From assembly GCF_014172375.1 (NCBI RefSeq), contig NZ_WNXD01000002.1, positions 620,001 to 684,000 on the forward strand: a DNA stretch of 64,000 bases. The letters run 5' to 3'. The notes under the pieces are model-generated. The model was not told the origin of the DNA. It saw only the letters and a program-made list of their open reading frames with translations, and searched no databases. A program made the translations under genes and the position numbers. Shown here piece after piece: positions 53,910-63,219 of the stretch. The stretch comes from Pedobacter planticolens (GTDB taxonomy: Bacteria > Bacteroidota > Bacteroidia > Sphingobacteriales > Sphingobacteriaceae). Every line of letters starts with the position of its first letter. Position 1 is the stretch's first letter.

Positions 53910-53990
53910 TTATTTAGAATTATTCAAAATAATTTGGATAGTAGTTTTTTTCGTTGTTAATTTGTCACTGTTTAGAATTAATCCAAATAA
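53910..53990 (+). promoter_or_regulatory. Fur-box-like dyads upstream of the siderophore receptor
   Basis: The first site (53910-53932) is a 23-bp dyad: TTATTT, A, GAAT, T, ATTC, A, AAATAA, with one mismatched pair. A second copy begins TTTAGAATTAATCCAAATAA at 53971-53990 and matches the first over 20 bp with three differences. The second lies 11 bp before the receptor ATG. AT-rich GAAT-n-ATTC dyads suit an iron regulator such as Fur. Confidence 0.45.
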
Positions 53991-54001
53991 AAACAATAAT
54001 C

Positions 54002-56389
54002 ATGCGAATACAACTACGATTTAAAATTATCTTTCTCTTAACCTTATTTTCTACTCCAACATTTGCACAACAACATGGAATTTTAAAGGGTAAAATTACA
54101 AGTACCGATGGGCAACCCACCGCATATGTAAACATCGGTTTGAAAAACAAAAATATAAGTGCCGTTACTAATGATAATGGAGAATACACGTTTCCAAGAA
54201 TTAAACCTGGTGCATACACTATAAAAGTTAGTGCTGTTGGTATTAATCCTCAAGAAAAAAATATAACTATTACAGCTGGACAAACTTTAGTACTTGATTT
54301 TGTACTTACAGAAAATAGCCAAGCTTTAGAAGTGGTTACCATTGCTGGGAAAAATAACAGATATAAAGTAAGCTTACCTTCAGCTTCGCTGAGATTAAAC
54401 GAACCACTTTTAGAAGCTCCTCAAAACATACAAACCGTTAGCAATTTAACGCTGAAAGATCAGCAAATTATTAGCATGAGCGATGGTTTAATTAAAAATG
54501 TAAGTGGTGCAACAAGATTAGAACATTGGGGAGATATGTACACTAACATTACCATGCGTGGTTCTCAAATTCAGGCTATGCGCAATGGTTTTAATGTAGT
54601 TTCATCGTATTGGGGGCCATTAACAGAAGATATGAGTTTTGTAGATCACATTGAATTTGTGAAAGGTCCGGCAGGTTTTATGTTGGGCAATGGCGATCCG
54701 AGTGGAATGTATAATGTAGTAACTAAAAAACCTACTGGATTTAATAAAGGTGAGGTTTCATTAACCGTGGGAAGTTTTGATTTATACAGAGCAACTGTAG
54801 ATTTTGATCATAAATTAACCAACGATGGTAAATTATTATTCCGATTAAATACTGCGGTTCAAAATAAAGGTTCTTTTAGACCTTATGAACAAAATGACAG
54901 ATATAGTTTTGCACCAGTATTGAGTTACCAAATATCAAATCGCACTAAACTTACCGCAGAATATACTTTGCAAAATGCAAAAATGACTGAGGTTGGTTCA
55001 TATTATATATTTTCTCCGGGTGGTTACGCAGCATTTCCGAGAGAATTAACACTTACGCAACCGGGCGTAACGCCTACTCGCATTAATGATCATAACTTGA
55101 CATTAAACTTGCAGCATCAAATTAGTGATAATTGGAAGTTAACTGCTCAAGCGGCTTATTACAAATATTTACAAACCGGAACAAGTTCTTGGCCATCTGC
55201 AGTTAATGCAGATAATACCGTGATTAGAAATGTTGGGATTTGGGATGCTGAAAGCAGCATGAAATTAGCGCAATTATTTGTGAATGGACAAGCCAAAACT
55301 GGCGGAATAAATCATCGTATTTTAGTAGGATTTGACGGCGGAAAGAAAAATTACATTGCAGACTGGGGCCAATCTCATAATTTAGATTTACCATCCTCTC
55401 CATTTGACTTAAACAATCCAAATTATAGTTTTCCATCAAATGGCTATCCAAATTTTGACCGCGATACTCCCTTAGCACAAAGAGCAATTGCAGCTGGTGG
55501 TTTAATGGATCAGAAATATTTGAGTGCTTATGCGCAAGACGAATTGGGTTTCTTCGAAAACAAAATCCGTTTAACGTTGGCAGGTCGCTATACTTTTGTA
55601 GATCAATCTGCTTGGGGCGGTGCAGCCGATCAGGCAAAACGTGTTACACCTCGCGTTGGCTTAAGTGTTTCAATTGATAAAAACACAGCGATTTATGCGG
55701 TATACGATCAAGCTTTTACCCCACAAAGTGGTTTAATACGCAATGGTGGAAAAGTTGAACCAATTACAGGAACCAATAATGAAATTGGTATTAAAAAAGA
55801 TTGGTTTGATGGAAAATGGAACACAACTTTATCAGCTTACAGAATACTTAAACAAAACGAATTAACTGCTGACCCAACCAATACGCCATCGCAAAATTTT
55901 AGTGTTGTTTTAGGCGAAAAAAGAGCACAAGGTATTGAGTTTGATCTAAGAGGTACAATTACATCTGGTCTTAAATTAATAGCAAACTACGCATACACAG
56001 ATTCTAAAGTAACCAAAGTAACTCCTGGTGTTACAGGCATAAATGTTGGTGATGTTGTGCCAGGTTTTGCAAAACATGTAGCAAATGCTTGGTTAACCTA
56101 TACTTTGCAGGAAGGAACTTTAAAAGGCGCTGGAGTTTCTGGAGGTTTTACCTATTTGGCAGATAGAGCAACAGATACTTGGAGTGTTGGCTTACAAAAA
56201 TTACCGAATTATTTTAAGGTTGATGCTGGTGTTTTCTATGAGCACTCTAAGTTTAAAATCACTGGTAACGCCTTTAATATTTTAGATAAATACTTGTTTA
56301 GTGGCTCGTATTACCAATGGTTAAACGCGTATTACTATCAAGCGGAAGCGCCAAGAAATTACCGCGTAAGTATTGCTTATAAATTTTAA
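54002..56389 (+). CDS. TonB-dependent siderophore receptor
   Basis: A 795-aa outer-membrane receptor. The signal peptide (ends near TFAQQ) is followed by a CarboxypepD_reg domain (about 26-105, GKITSTDGQPTAYVNIGLKN), a plug domain (about 115-250, ITMRGSQIQAMRNGFNV, GPAGFMLGNGDPSGMYNVVT) and a 22-strand barrel ending in NYRVSIAYKF. ATG 54002 is chosen because the frame upstream lacks a signal peptide. The FhuE/FcuA-like plug motifs (GNGDPSGMYNVVTKKPTG) indicate a ferric-siderophore importer. It heads a three-gene operon with a PepSY protein and a DUF6607 protein. Confidence 0.93.
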   Translation: MRIQLRFKIIFLLTLFSTPTFAQQHGILKGKITSTDGQPTAYVNIGLKNKNISAVTNDNGEYTFPRIKPGAYTIKVSAVGINPQEKNITITAGQTLVLDFVLTENSQALEVVTIAGKNNRYKVSLPSASLRLNEPLLEAPQNIQTVSNLTLKDQQIISMSDGLIKNVSGATRLEHWGDMYTNITMRGSQIQAMRNGFNVVSSYWGPLTEDMSFVDHIEFVKGPAGFMLGNGDPSGMYNVVTKKPTGFNKGEVSLTVGSFDLYRATVDFDHKLTNDGKLLFRLNTAVQNKGSFRPYEQNDRYSFAPVLSYQISNRTKLTAEYTLQNAKMTEVGSYYIFSPGGYAAFPRELTLTQPGVTPTRINDHNLTLNLQHQISDNWKLTAQAAYYKYLQTGTSSWPSAVNADNTVIRNVGIWDAESSMKLAQLFVNGQAKTGGINHRILVGFDGGKKNYIADWGQSHNLDLPSSPFDLNNPNYSFPSNGYPNFDRDTPLAQRAIAAGGLMDQKYLSAYAQDELGFFENKIRLTLAGRYTFVDQSAWGGAADQAKRVTPRVGLSVSIDKNTAIYAVYDQAFTPQSGLIRNGGKVEPITGTNNEIGIKKDWFDGKWNTTLSAYRILKQNELTADPTNTPSQNFSVVLGEKRAQGIEFDLRGTITSGLKLIANYAYTDSKVTKVTPGVTGINVGDVVPGFAKHVANAWLTYTLQEGTLKGAGVSGGFTYLADRATDTWSVGLQKLPNYFKVDAGVFYEHSKFKITGNAFNILDKYLFSGSYYQWLNAYYYQAEAPRNYRVSIAYKF

Positions 56390-56397
56390 ATCATTTT

Positions 56398-57549
56398 ATG
56401 CCAGAAAAGAAAAAAACGAAAAGTTTTAAATATTGGATAGGTAGAATACACTTGTGGCTCGGATTAATTTCTGGGCTATTTGTGTGTTTTTTAGGCATAA
56501 CCGGTTGTATTTTAGCTTTCGAAAGAGAAATTGAAGATGCAGTACAAACGTATCGTTTTACGGAAGTACAAGACAAAGCCTTATTACCGCCTACAAAATT
56601 AAAGGAAGTTGCAGATAAAGCACTCCCTAACAAAAAAGCACATAGCATTAATTATCAGCCCAGAAGAACAACTCAAGTAGTTTATTATAATGGCGAACCC
56701 GAATATTATTACATCGTTTTTGTAAACCAATACACTGGCGAAGTAGTAAAAGTTAAGGACATGAGTGAAGATTTCTTCAGAATTGTAATTATGGGACATT
56801 ACTATTTGTGGTTACCTCCAGAAATTGGTCAGCCGATATTAACAACGGCAACTATGTTATTTGTTATTTTATTAATATCAGGATTAGTTTTATGGTGGCC
56901 AAAAAGTAAAGCTGCAAGAAAGCAACGATTTAGTGTAAAGTTAAAATCAAAATGGCGAAGGCTTAATTATGATTTACATAATGTATTAGGTTTTTATATG
57001 TCTTTCATCGTTATTTTCATTGCCTTATCGGGAATGGTAATGGGTTTTCAATGGTTTGCAAAATCTGTTTATTGGCTAAGTTCTGGAGGGGAAGCAATTA
57101 AGAATTACGAAGAAACTTTTTCTGATACCACTAAAATTTCTGCTTTAAGTTTAAATGCAGCAGCGGCTGATCAACTTTGGGCTCGCTTTGTAAAAGAAGA
57201 CCCATCGTTTAAAGGAAGTTTAGATGTTCATGTTCCTGAAAATGAAAAAGCATCAATAGAAATTGCTAAAAACCCAGATCCAGAAACGTATTGGAAAGCT
57301 GATTACTACTATTTTGATCAGCATACATTAAAAGAAATTGAAGTAAAACACCTATTTGGCAAATTAGCGAATGCCAGCACAGCTGATAAAATTTCTCGAA
57401 TGAATTACGATATCCACGTTGGGGCTATTGTTGGTTTGCCTGGAAAAATTATGGCATTTTTTGCCAGTTTAATTGCTGCAAGTATGCCCGTTACTGGAAT
57501 ACTAATTTGGCTTGGTAGAAAGAAAAAAACTAAACTCAATATAAAATGA
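56398..57549 (+). CDS. PepSY-TM inner-membrane protein (ferric-siderophore reductase type)
   Basis: A 383-aa membrane protein with four predicted TM segments: about 11-40 (RIHLWLGLISGLFVCFLGIT), 140-165 (TTATMLFVILLISGLVLWW), 195-222 (NVLGFYMSFIVIFIALSGMV) and 345-370 (FASLIAASMPVTGILIWLG). Paired His residues, as in RIHLW and DLHNV, could bind heme. Two PepSY-like domains lie in the periplasm. Such proteins next to TonB receptors reduce or strip iron from imported siderophores. It starts 8 bp after the receptor stop and overlaps the next gene. Confidence 0.9.
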   Translation: MPEKKKTKSFKYWIGRIHLWLGLISGLFVCFLGITGCILAFEREIEDAVQTYRFTEVQDKALLPPTKLKEVADKALPNKKAHSINYQPRRTTQVVYYNGEPEYYYIVFVNQYTGEVVKVKDMSEDFFRIVIMGHYYLWLPPEIGQPILTTATMLFVILLISGLVLWWPKSKAARKQRFSVKLKSKWRRLNYDLHNVLGFYMSFIVIFIALSGMVMGFQWFAKSVYWLSSGGEAIKNYEETFSDTTKISALSLNAAAADQLWARFVKEDPSFKGSLDVHVPENEKASIEIAKNPDPETYWKADYYYFDQHTLKEIEVKHLFGKLANASTADKISRMNYDIHVGAIVGLPGKIMAFFASLIAASMPVTGILIWLGRKKKTKLNIK

Positions 57550-58469
57550 AAAAACTAACCTTATTATTTGCCTTATTGCTTTTTGCATCAAGCATTAATG
57601 CCCAAACTAAAATAGAACAGGATCGCGAAGCGATTAAAGCTTTGGCTGGGTTTTACAAAGTAACTTTTAATTATGCAGAAACTTTTTCTCCAGATGATGA
57701 TTATAAATTTCATGAAAGACATCGTTCTTCGGCTAAAGAAATCGCTATCATTTTAGAAGATTCTCCTAAAAAAATTGTCATTCAACATTTATTGGTTATG
57801 AGAGGAGATAGCATGATTATTAAACATTGGAGAGAAGATTGGACTTATGAAGACACTCAAATATTAGCTTACGACAAAGATAATGCGTGGAAAAAAGTAA
57901 CACTTTCTGCAAATGCCGTGAAAGGAAAATGGACACAAAAAGTTTTCCAAGTTGATGATAGTCCGCGTTACCAAGCCATAGGAACTTGGGTGCATGTTGA
58001 TGGTAGACATCAATGGCAAAGTACTACAGATTCTCCGCTTCCACGTAGAGAAAATACTGAACGTAACGATTACAATGTGTTAAATCGTGGCAACAATCTT
58101 TACCTAACAGCAAATGGCTGGATGTTTGAACAAGACAATAAAAAAATCATTCGCTCTGAAACTGGCGATAAACTTTTGGCAATGGAAAAAGGTATGGAGG
58201 AGTTTATTAAAACCGATCCTAAATCTTTTGGTTATGCGCAAACTTGGTGGAAACAACAACAAGCGTTTTGGAAAGATGCTCGTGAAACTTGGGATGTAGT
58301 TTTTGCAGAAAACAATTACCTTAAACTAGTTCCAAAAGTTGATGACAAACTATTATATGAACAGTTTTTTGCACTTGGAGATCAATCGGCAAAGGAAAAC
58401 TGGAGTTCTGCTAAAAATAAAGAGAGCATCAAAAAAGTGATTGATTCCTATTTAGCAAAAGCGGGCTAA
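57546..58469 (+). CDS. Exported DUF6607 protein of the iron operon
   Basis: A 307-aa protein with signal peptide MKKLTLLFALLLFASSINAQ. It matches the DUF6607 pattern: QDREAIKALAGFYKVTFNYA, FHERHRSSAKEIAIILEDSP, IIKHWREDWTYED and WVHVDGRHQWQSTTDSPLPR. The ATG overlaps the PepSY stop by 4 bases (ATGA), so the two are translationally coupled. DUF6607 has no known activity; its constant place behind TonB-receptor/PepSY genes suggests a part in iron release or sensing. Confidence 0.87.
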   Translation: MKKLTLLFALLLFASSINAQTKIEQDREAIKALAGFYKVTFNYAETFSPDDDYKFHERHRSSAKEIAIILEDSPKKIVIQHLLVMRGDSMIIKHWREDWTYEDTQILAYDKDNAWKKVTLSANAVKGKWTQKVFQVDDSPRYQAIGTWVHVDGRHQWQSTTDSPLPRRENTERNDYNVLNRGNNLYLTANGWMFEQDNKKIIRSETGDKLLAMEKGMEEFIKTDPKSFGYAQTWWKQQQAFWKDARETWDVVFAENNYLKLVPKVDDKLLYEQFFALGDQSAKENWSSAKNKESIKKVIDSYLAKAG

Positions 58470-58488
58470 ATCACGTTTAGAAAACATA

Positions 58489-58542
58489 AGCCGCAGATTT
58501 GCAGATTACTTGAGGATAAGAAAAATCTGCGCATCTGCGGCT
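58489..58542. repeat. Copy of the GCCGCAGATGCGCAG inverted repeat
   Basis: AGCCGCAGATTTGCAGATT (58489-58507) and AATCTGCGCATCTGCGGCT (58524-58542) are inverted with two mismatches, followed by TTTT. It can act as terminator of the iron operon. Same family as 4676-4738. Confidence 0.7.
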
Positions 58543-58616
58543 TTTCTATGTTTGAGTTTACCGTTTGCCAACCATTTATTATATTGCTAAACAAAATTAT
58601 TTGCGACAATCACTTT

Positions 58617-59762
58617 ATGAGAAAAATCATACTGCTTTTAATCTTCTTAACCAGTTTAAATAGTTATGCTCAAGATTTAAATTATGCTCGTAAAACCTTA
58701 AATACACTTACCTCAAAAGAGTTTTGGGGTAGAGGTTACACTAAAAACGGAATGAGTAAAGCAGCAGACTTCATAGAAAATCAGTTCAAGTCTTTTGGCT
58801 TAAAACCTATGGATGGAAAAGATTTTAAACAATCATTTTCATTTTCTGTAAATACTTTTCCAGGGAAAATGGAGCTGAAAATTAACGGCAAAAAGCTAAT
58901 TCCTGGAGAAGATTTTATAGTTGGACAAGCAAGTGCTGGTGTAAAAGCAAAAGCAGATTTAGCACAAAAAGATAGTGTTAATTTTTTAGATGATAAAGAT
59001 AGAATACTAGTTAATTTAAAAGATAAATTGACTTGGTCTGTATCACAAAAAATAAACGATTACACGGAAATTTTAATCAAAAAATCTGTGCTTACTGAAA
59101 TCCCAAAAAGTATAGAAACTACTATCGAAAATGTTTTTGTGCCAGAATTTAAAGCGGCTAATATTTGCGCTGTAGTTAAAGGAACAACCAAACCTGATTC
59201 AGTTATTTTAATTACCGCACATTACGATCATTTAGGTGGAATGGGCAAAAAAACCTATTTCCCTGGCGCAAATGATAATGCAAGCGGAGTTTCATTTTTA
59301 CTGAGTTTAGCTAAATATTATACGGAAAATCCGCAAAAATATACCATCGCATTTATCTGCTTTGCAGGAGAAGAAGCTGGCATTTTAGGCTCGAAATATT
59401 TTACCGAAAATCCATTAATCGATTTACAAAAAATAAGGTTTTTAATTAATGTGGATATGGTTGGCACAGGAGAAGCCGGCGCAACAGTGGTAAACGCAAC
59501 GCAATATCCTAAAGAGTTTGCTTTGCTAAATCGGGTAAACGATGCAAATAAGCTTTTGGTTAAAATAAATCCTCGAGGAAAAGCTGCGAATAGTGATCAT
59601 TATTTTTTTACAGAAAAAGGAGTTCCTGCTTTTTTCCTGTATACACAAGGTGGAATCTCTGCCTATCATGATGTTTTCGATAAACCAGAAACATTGCCTT
59701 TTACCGTTTATGAAAACTTATTTAAGCTATTTGTTGGTTTTAATAAAGGATTAATGAACTAG
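58617..59762 (+). CDS. Exported M28 family metallopeptidase
   Basis: A 381-aa protein; I chose ATG 58617 because it gives a signal peptide (MRKIILLLIFLTSLNSYAQ). Zinc ligands of M28 are visible: His and Asp in ITAHYDHLGG, the bridging Asp in GANDNASGVS, the Glu pair in FAGEEAGILGSKYF and Asp in NVDMVGTGEAGA. A protease-associated-like insert precedes them. It likely removes amino acids from peptides in the periplasm. The late His is in SDHYFF. Single gene between two repeat-bounded units. Confidence 0.9.
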   Translation: MRKIILLLIFLTSLNSYAQDLNYARKTLNTLTSKEFWGRGYTKNGMSKAADFIENQFKSFGLKPMDGKDFKQSFSFSVNTFPGKMELKINGKKLIPGEDFIVGQASAGVKAKADLAQKDSVNFLDDKDRILVNLKDKLTWSVSQKINDYTEILIKKSVLTEIPKSIETTIENVFVPEFKAANICAVVKGTTKPDSVILITAHYDHLGGMGKKTYFPGANDNASGVSFLLSLAKYYTENPQKYTIAFICFAGEEAGILGSKYFTENPLIDLQKIRFLINVDMVGTGEAGATVVNATQYPKEFALLNRVNDANKLLVKINPRGKAANSDHYFFTEKGVPAFFLYTQGGISAYHDVFDKPETLPFTVYENLFKLFVGFNKGLMN

Positions 59763-59871
59763 GATAAACATGTTAAAGCCAACAAAGCATAACTGAAATT
59801 TTAAGCTTATCTTGTGCTTAAAACTATAACTATATAAAATTCGTTTTAGAATAAGCAAACGCTAAACAAGT

Positions 59872-61413
59872 ATGATGAAATTTTTCGCTTTAAGAGGTAA
59901 ATCACTACATAAATTTGGGTATATCATGCTATTTATACTCATGATAATCTCTTGTAAAAAAGAGGAAACTATAGAAAACTTACCTCTTTTTGGTCCAGAT
60001 CAAGAGTTTTATGCATTATCTGATAACAGTTTGCTAAAATTTAATGCGAAAAATGTTAAAACTCAGCTTTCTAAAATCGCTATTACAGGTCTTGGGACTT
60101 CAGAAAAATTAGTAAGCATTGATTTTAGACCTGCAACTGGCGAATTATACGGCGTAACGAATGCGAGTAAACTTTATATTATTAATGTGATTTCTGGCAT
60201 TGCAAGAGTGGTTTCAAGTACGGCTTTTACGCCTGCTTTAACTGGAACTACCGTGAGTTTAGATTTTAATCCGGCAGAAGATAGAATTAGAATTATAAGC
60301 AATACAGGTCAAAATTTAAGTTTAAATCCAGAAACTGGAGTTGTAGTAGCCACAGGAACTGCAATTAGTAGTGGTTCAATTTCAGGCGTAGCTTATATAA
60401 ATAGCATCGCTGGGGCAGCAACAACTACTTTATATGATATTGACCCGACAGCTAAAACACTATACAAACAAGATTCACCAAATGATGGCGTTTTGTCCAA
60501 AATTGGTAATCTTGAACTTGATTTTGGTAGTAGTGTAAGTTTTGATATTTCTCCAAGTAATAGTAGTGTTTTAGCAGTCGGAAAAACAGGTGATAGCACT
60601 AAATTATTTACTGTTGATTTATCTACTGGCAAAGCCAAATTATCTGGCAAATTCCCAATAGGAACTGCGATACAAGGCATTGCTATACCTGCAAACCCTG
60701 CTGCATATGCGGTAACTTTTGATGCAACAAGTAACCAAAGCAGTTTATTAATTTTTAATCCGTTAACTGCAGATGCAGCTGTAAGTAAGCTAATTACAGG
60801 TCTACAAACTGGCGAGACTGTTTTAGGTATGGATATGAGACCGCTAAATGGACAGATTTACGCTTTAGGAAGTACTGGTCGCTTATACACTATAAATATG
60901 GGTTCCGGAGCATTTACCCAAGTTGGCACAGGAACTTTATCCCCAGCCTTATCGGGTGTAAATTTTGGTTTTGATTTTAATCCTGTAGAAGATATTATTC
61001 GCGTAGTAAGCAATACTGGGCAAAATTTAAGAATAAACCCTACAACTGCCGCAGTAAATGTTGATGCAACTATTAACCCAGCTACAGCAACTTTAAGCGC
61101 CGCAGCGTATAGCAGTAATTTTGTGGGTGCGACTACCACAAAACTCTATGTGATGGATTATACTGGCAATAAATTATATAGTCAAGATGCTAATCTTGGC
61201 ACTTTAACTGCAATTGGAGATTTATCTATAGACGTAGAAGGTTCAAATGGTTTTGACATTATTAGCGCTGGTACTGGAGATACAGGTTACGCCATATTAT
61301 CTGTTGCTGGGGTGAGTAAAGTTTACAGTATTAATTTATTGACTGGCGCCGCTACTTCTCAAAGAGATTTTAGCAAAACAGTTACCGCTTTTACCTTAGG
61401 TTTAAGATTTTAA
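59872..61413 (+). CDS. Lipoprotein with two DUF4394 domains
   Basis: A 513-aa protein. The lipobox is MIISC (Cys28). Two similar halves follow, each a DUF4394 beta-propeller-like unit. The first has SIDFRPATGELYGVTNASKL, then LDFNPAEDRIRIISNTGQNL; the second has MDMRPLNGQIYALGSTGRLY, then FDFNPVEDIIRVVSNTGQNL. The function is unknown, possibly cell-surface binding. In family members a single unit also occurs, so this is an internal duplication. Single gene. Confidence 0.88.
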   Translation: MMKFFALRGKSLHKFGYIMLFILMIISCKKEETIENLPLFGPDQEFYALSDNSLLKFNAKNVKTQLSKIAITGLGTSEKLVSIDFRPATGELYGVTNASKLYIINVISGIARVVSSTAFTPALTGTTVSLDFNPAEDRIRIISNTGQNLSLNPETGVVVATGTAISSGSISGVAYINSIAGAATTTLYDIDPTAKTLYKQDSPNDGVLSKIGNLELDFGSSVSFDISPSNSSVLAVGKTGDSTKLFTVDLSTGKAKLSGKFPIGTAIQGIAIPANPAAYAVTFDATSNQSSLLIFNPLTADAAVSKLITGLQTGETVLGMDMRPLNGQIYALGSTGRLYTINMGSGAFTQVGTGTLSPALSGVNFGFDFNPVEDIIRVVSNTGQNLRINPTTAAVNVDATINPATATLSAAAYSSNFVGATTTKLYVMDYTGNKLYSQDANLGTLTAIGDLSIDVEGSNGFDIISAGTGDTGYAILSVAGVSKVYSINLLTGAATSQRDFSKTVTAFTLGLRF

Positions 61414-61457
61414 AAACAATTCCCCTTATTTTCCACTTATATTAAAAACTAAAAATC

Positions 61458-61763
61458 ATGTTTGATAAATTAATGGCTGCTCAGCAAAAAGCAGATGAAA
61501 TTAAAAAACGATTAGATACAATTTCGGTATTTGGCGAAGTTGAAGGTGGTGCAATTCGCGTTACAGCAACCGCTAATAAAGCCATCACTTCTGTAGAAAT
61601 TGACGAAGAATTTTATAAAAATGCCGACAGAGAAGAAGTCGAAGAACTTTTATTAACGGCAATAAATAAAGCGTTATCACAAGCAGACCAAGTTAGTGCT
61701 ACAGAAATGCAGGCTGCTACCAAAGATATGCTAGGTGGACTTGGTGGTATGTTTGGCGGATAA
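61458..61763 (+). CDS. YbaB/EbfC family nucleoid-associated protein
   Basis: A 101-aa protein: FDKLMAAQQKADEIKKRLDT at the start, then the EFYKNADREEVEELLLTAIN stretch and the Gly/Met-rich tail MLGGLGGMFGG. It binds DNA as a dimer. It often follows dnaX in other bacteria but stands here just before a UPF0173 gene, with 11 bp between, so the two are probably co-transcribed. Confidence 0.92.
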   Translation: MFDKLMAAQQKADEIKKRLDTISVFGEVEGGAIRVTATANKAITSVEIDEEFYKNADREEVEELLLTAINKALSQADQVSATEMQAATKDMLGGLGGMFGG

Positions 61764-61774
61764 AATTAGTTGAA

Positions 61775-62452
61775 ATGAAATATACGTATTACGGACAATC
61801 TTGTTTCTTGTTAGAAACGGAGAGCAAAAAATTCTTATTTGATCCTTTCATTAGCTCAAATCCTTTGGCTAGTAAAATCGATATTACAAAAATTGAAGCA
61901 GATTATATTTTAGTAAGTCATGGGCATGGCGATCATGTAGGCGATTTAATTGCGCTTGCAAAGCAAACAAAAGCTCAAGTTATTGCCATACCAGAGGTAA
62001 TTGGTTGGGTAATGAAACAAGGAATTGAAAATGTACATCCCATGAATTTTGGCAAACACACTTTTGATTTTGGAACAGTGCGCATGGTTTGGGCTACACA
62101 TTCTGCTGGGTTACCCGATGGAAGTTATGGCGGAAATCCTGCTGGTTTTGTATTAGAATTAGATCATAAACAAATTTATTTTGCTGGCGACACTGGCTTA
62201 ACCATAGAAATGAAATTATTGGCTGAACTCTACAAGTTAGATTACGCTATTTTACCTATCGGAGGTAATTACACAATGGATGTTGACGATGCAGTTATTG
62301 CCTCAAACTATATAAACTGCAATAAAATTATTGGTGTACATTATGATACTTTCCCTGTAATAGAAATTGATTCTCATCTTGCTGTGGAAAGTTTTAAACG
62401 AGCACAAAAAATATTACTCTTGCCAGCTATTGGCGAAACTATAGGTTTATAA
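61775..62452 (+). CDS. UPF0173 metal-dependent hydrolase (metallo-beta-lactamase fold)
   Basis: A 225-aa protein. Metal motif HGHGDHVGD (about 50-58, HxHxDH), then THSAGLPDG, YFAGDTGLT (bridging Asp) and a late His in GVHYDTFP. It matches the UPF0173 length and order. The substrate is unknown. It is the second gene after ybaB, and a strong terminator follows. Confidence 0.92.
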   Translation: MKYTYYGQSCFLLETESKKFLFDPFISSNPLASKIDITKIEADYILVSHGHGDHVGDLIALAKQTKAQVIAIPEVIGWVMKQGIENVHPMNFGKHTFDFGTVRMVWATHSAGLPDGSYGGNPAGFVLELDHKQIYFAGDTGLTIEMKLLAELYKLDYAILPIGGNYTMDVDDAVIASNYINCNKIIGVHYDTFPVIEIDSHLAVESFKRAQKILLLPAIGETIGL

Positions 62453-62466
62453 AACCCCACCTAAAT

Positions 62467-62506
62467 TAAAAAGCCCTCCTGATTAAAAATCAGGAGGGCT
62501 TTTTTT
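62467..62506. terminator. Strong bidirectional terminator
   Basis: AAAAGCCCTCCTGATT (from 62468), AAAA loop, ATCAGGAGGGCTTTTTTT. It lies between the convergent UPF0173 and Lys/Ala-rich genes and can end both. Confidence 0.85.
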
Positions 62507-62524
62507 AATAAAACTAGTTATGAC

Positions 62525-63154
62525 TTAGTTTTTCTTTGCTGCCGCTTCTTTATTTACTTTATAACGCATATCAGGAGTTCCATCTTTTTTAAGCGGGCCT
62601 GGTGCTGATGAAGCTGCGCCAGCTTTATAACGTTTATCTACTGTACCATCTTTTTTAAGACGCACACCATTTGCTGCAGTAGTAGGCGCTGCCGCTGCAG
62701 CTACTTTTTTAACTTCTTTTTTAGCAGGTGCTGGTGTTGCCGCTGTGGCAGCTTTTGCTGCAGGAGCCGCTGTAGCTGGCACCGTTGCTTTAGCCGCATA
62801 ACGTTTATCTACAGTACCATCTTTTTTAAGACGTACACCGTTTGCTGCTACAGCTGGTGTTGCAGTTTTTGCAGCTTTAGTTGTTTTAGCTTCAGCTTTT
62901 GCCACTGCTGGGGCAGCAACATCTGCTTTAGCTTTAGTTGCTTTAGCTTTAGCTGCAGCTGGTGCAGCATTCGCCTCTTTTTTGGCTTTTGCAGCAGTTT
63001 TTACTTCTGGCGCTTTTGCCTCATCTGCCTTTGCTTTTTTAGCTTTTGAAACAGTTTTCTTTGCCGCAGCTTTAGTTGCTGGAGCTGCTGTTTGTGCAAA
63101 AGTAGTACTTATACCAAGTACCGCGATTACAATAAAACTTAATAATTTTTTCAT
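62525..63154 (-). CDS. Exported Lys/Ala-rich protein with three LKKDGTxDxRY repeats
   Basis: A 209-aa protein: signal peptide MKKLLSFIVIAVLGISTTFAQ, then a long Ala/Lys/Pro-rich segment like the tail of histone H1 (AAKKTVSKAKKAKADEAK). Three copies of a motif follow: GVRLKKDGTVDKRYAAK (about 105-121), GVRLKKDGTVDKRYKAG (about 160-176) and PLKKDGTPDMRYKVNK near the C-terminus. Similar LKKDGTPDxRYK repeats occur in Sphingobacteriaceae proteins. The histone-like composition with a secretion signal is unusual. It may bind envelope polyanions or extracellular DNA; that is inference. Confidence 0.8.
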   Translation of the reverse strand: MKKLLSFIVIAVLGISTTFAQTAAPATKAAAKKTVSKAKKAKADEAKAPEVKTAAKAKKEANAAPAAAKAKATKAKADVAAPAVAKAEAKTTKAAKTATPAVAANGVRLKKDGTVDKRYAAKATVPATAAPAAKAATAATPAPAKKEVKKVAAAAAPTTAANGVRLKKDGTVDKRYKAGAASSAPGPLKKDGTPDMRYKVNKEAAAKKN

Positions 63155-63219
63155 GTTTTTCGTTTTTTTATTGATGTAAATTCCCCTTTTAAAATGAAGA
63201 TTATATGAAGTTAATAAAA

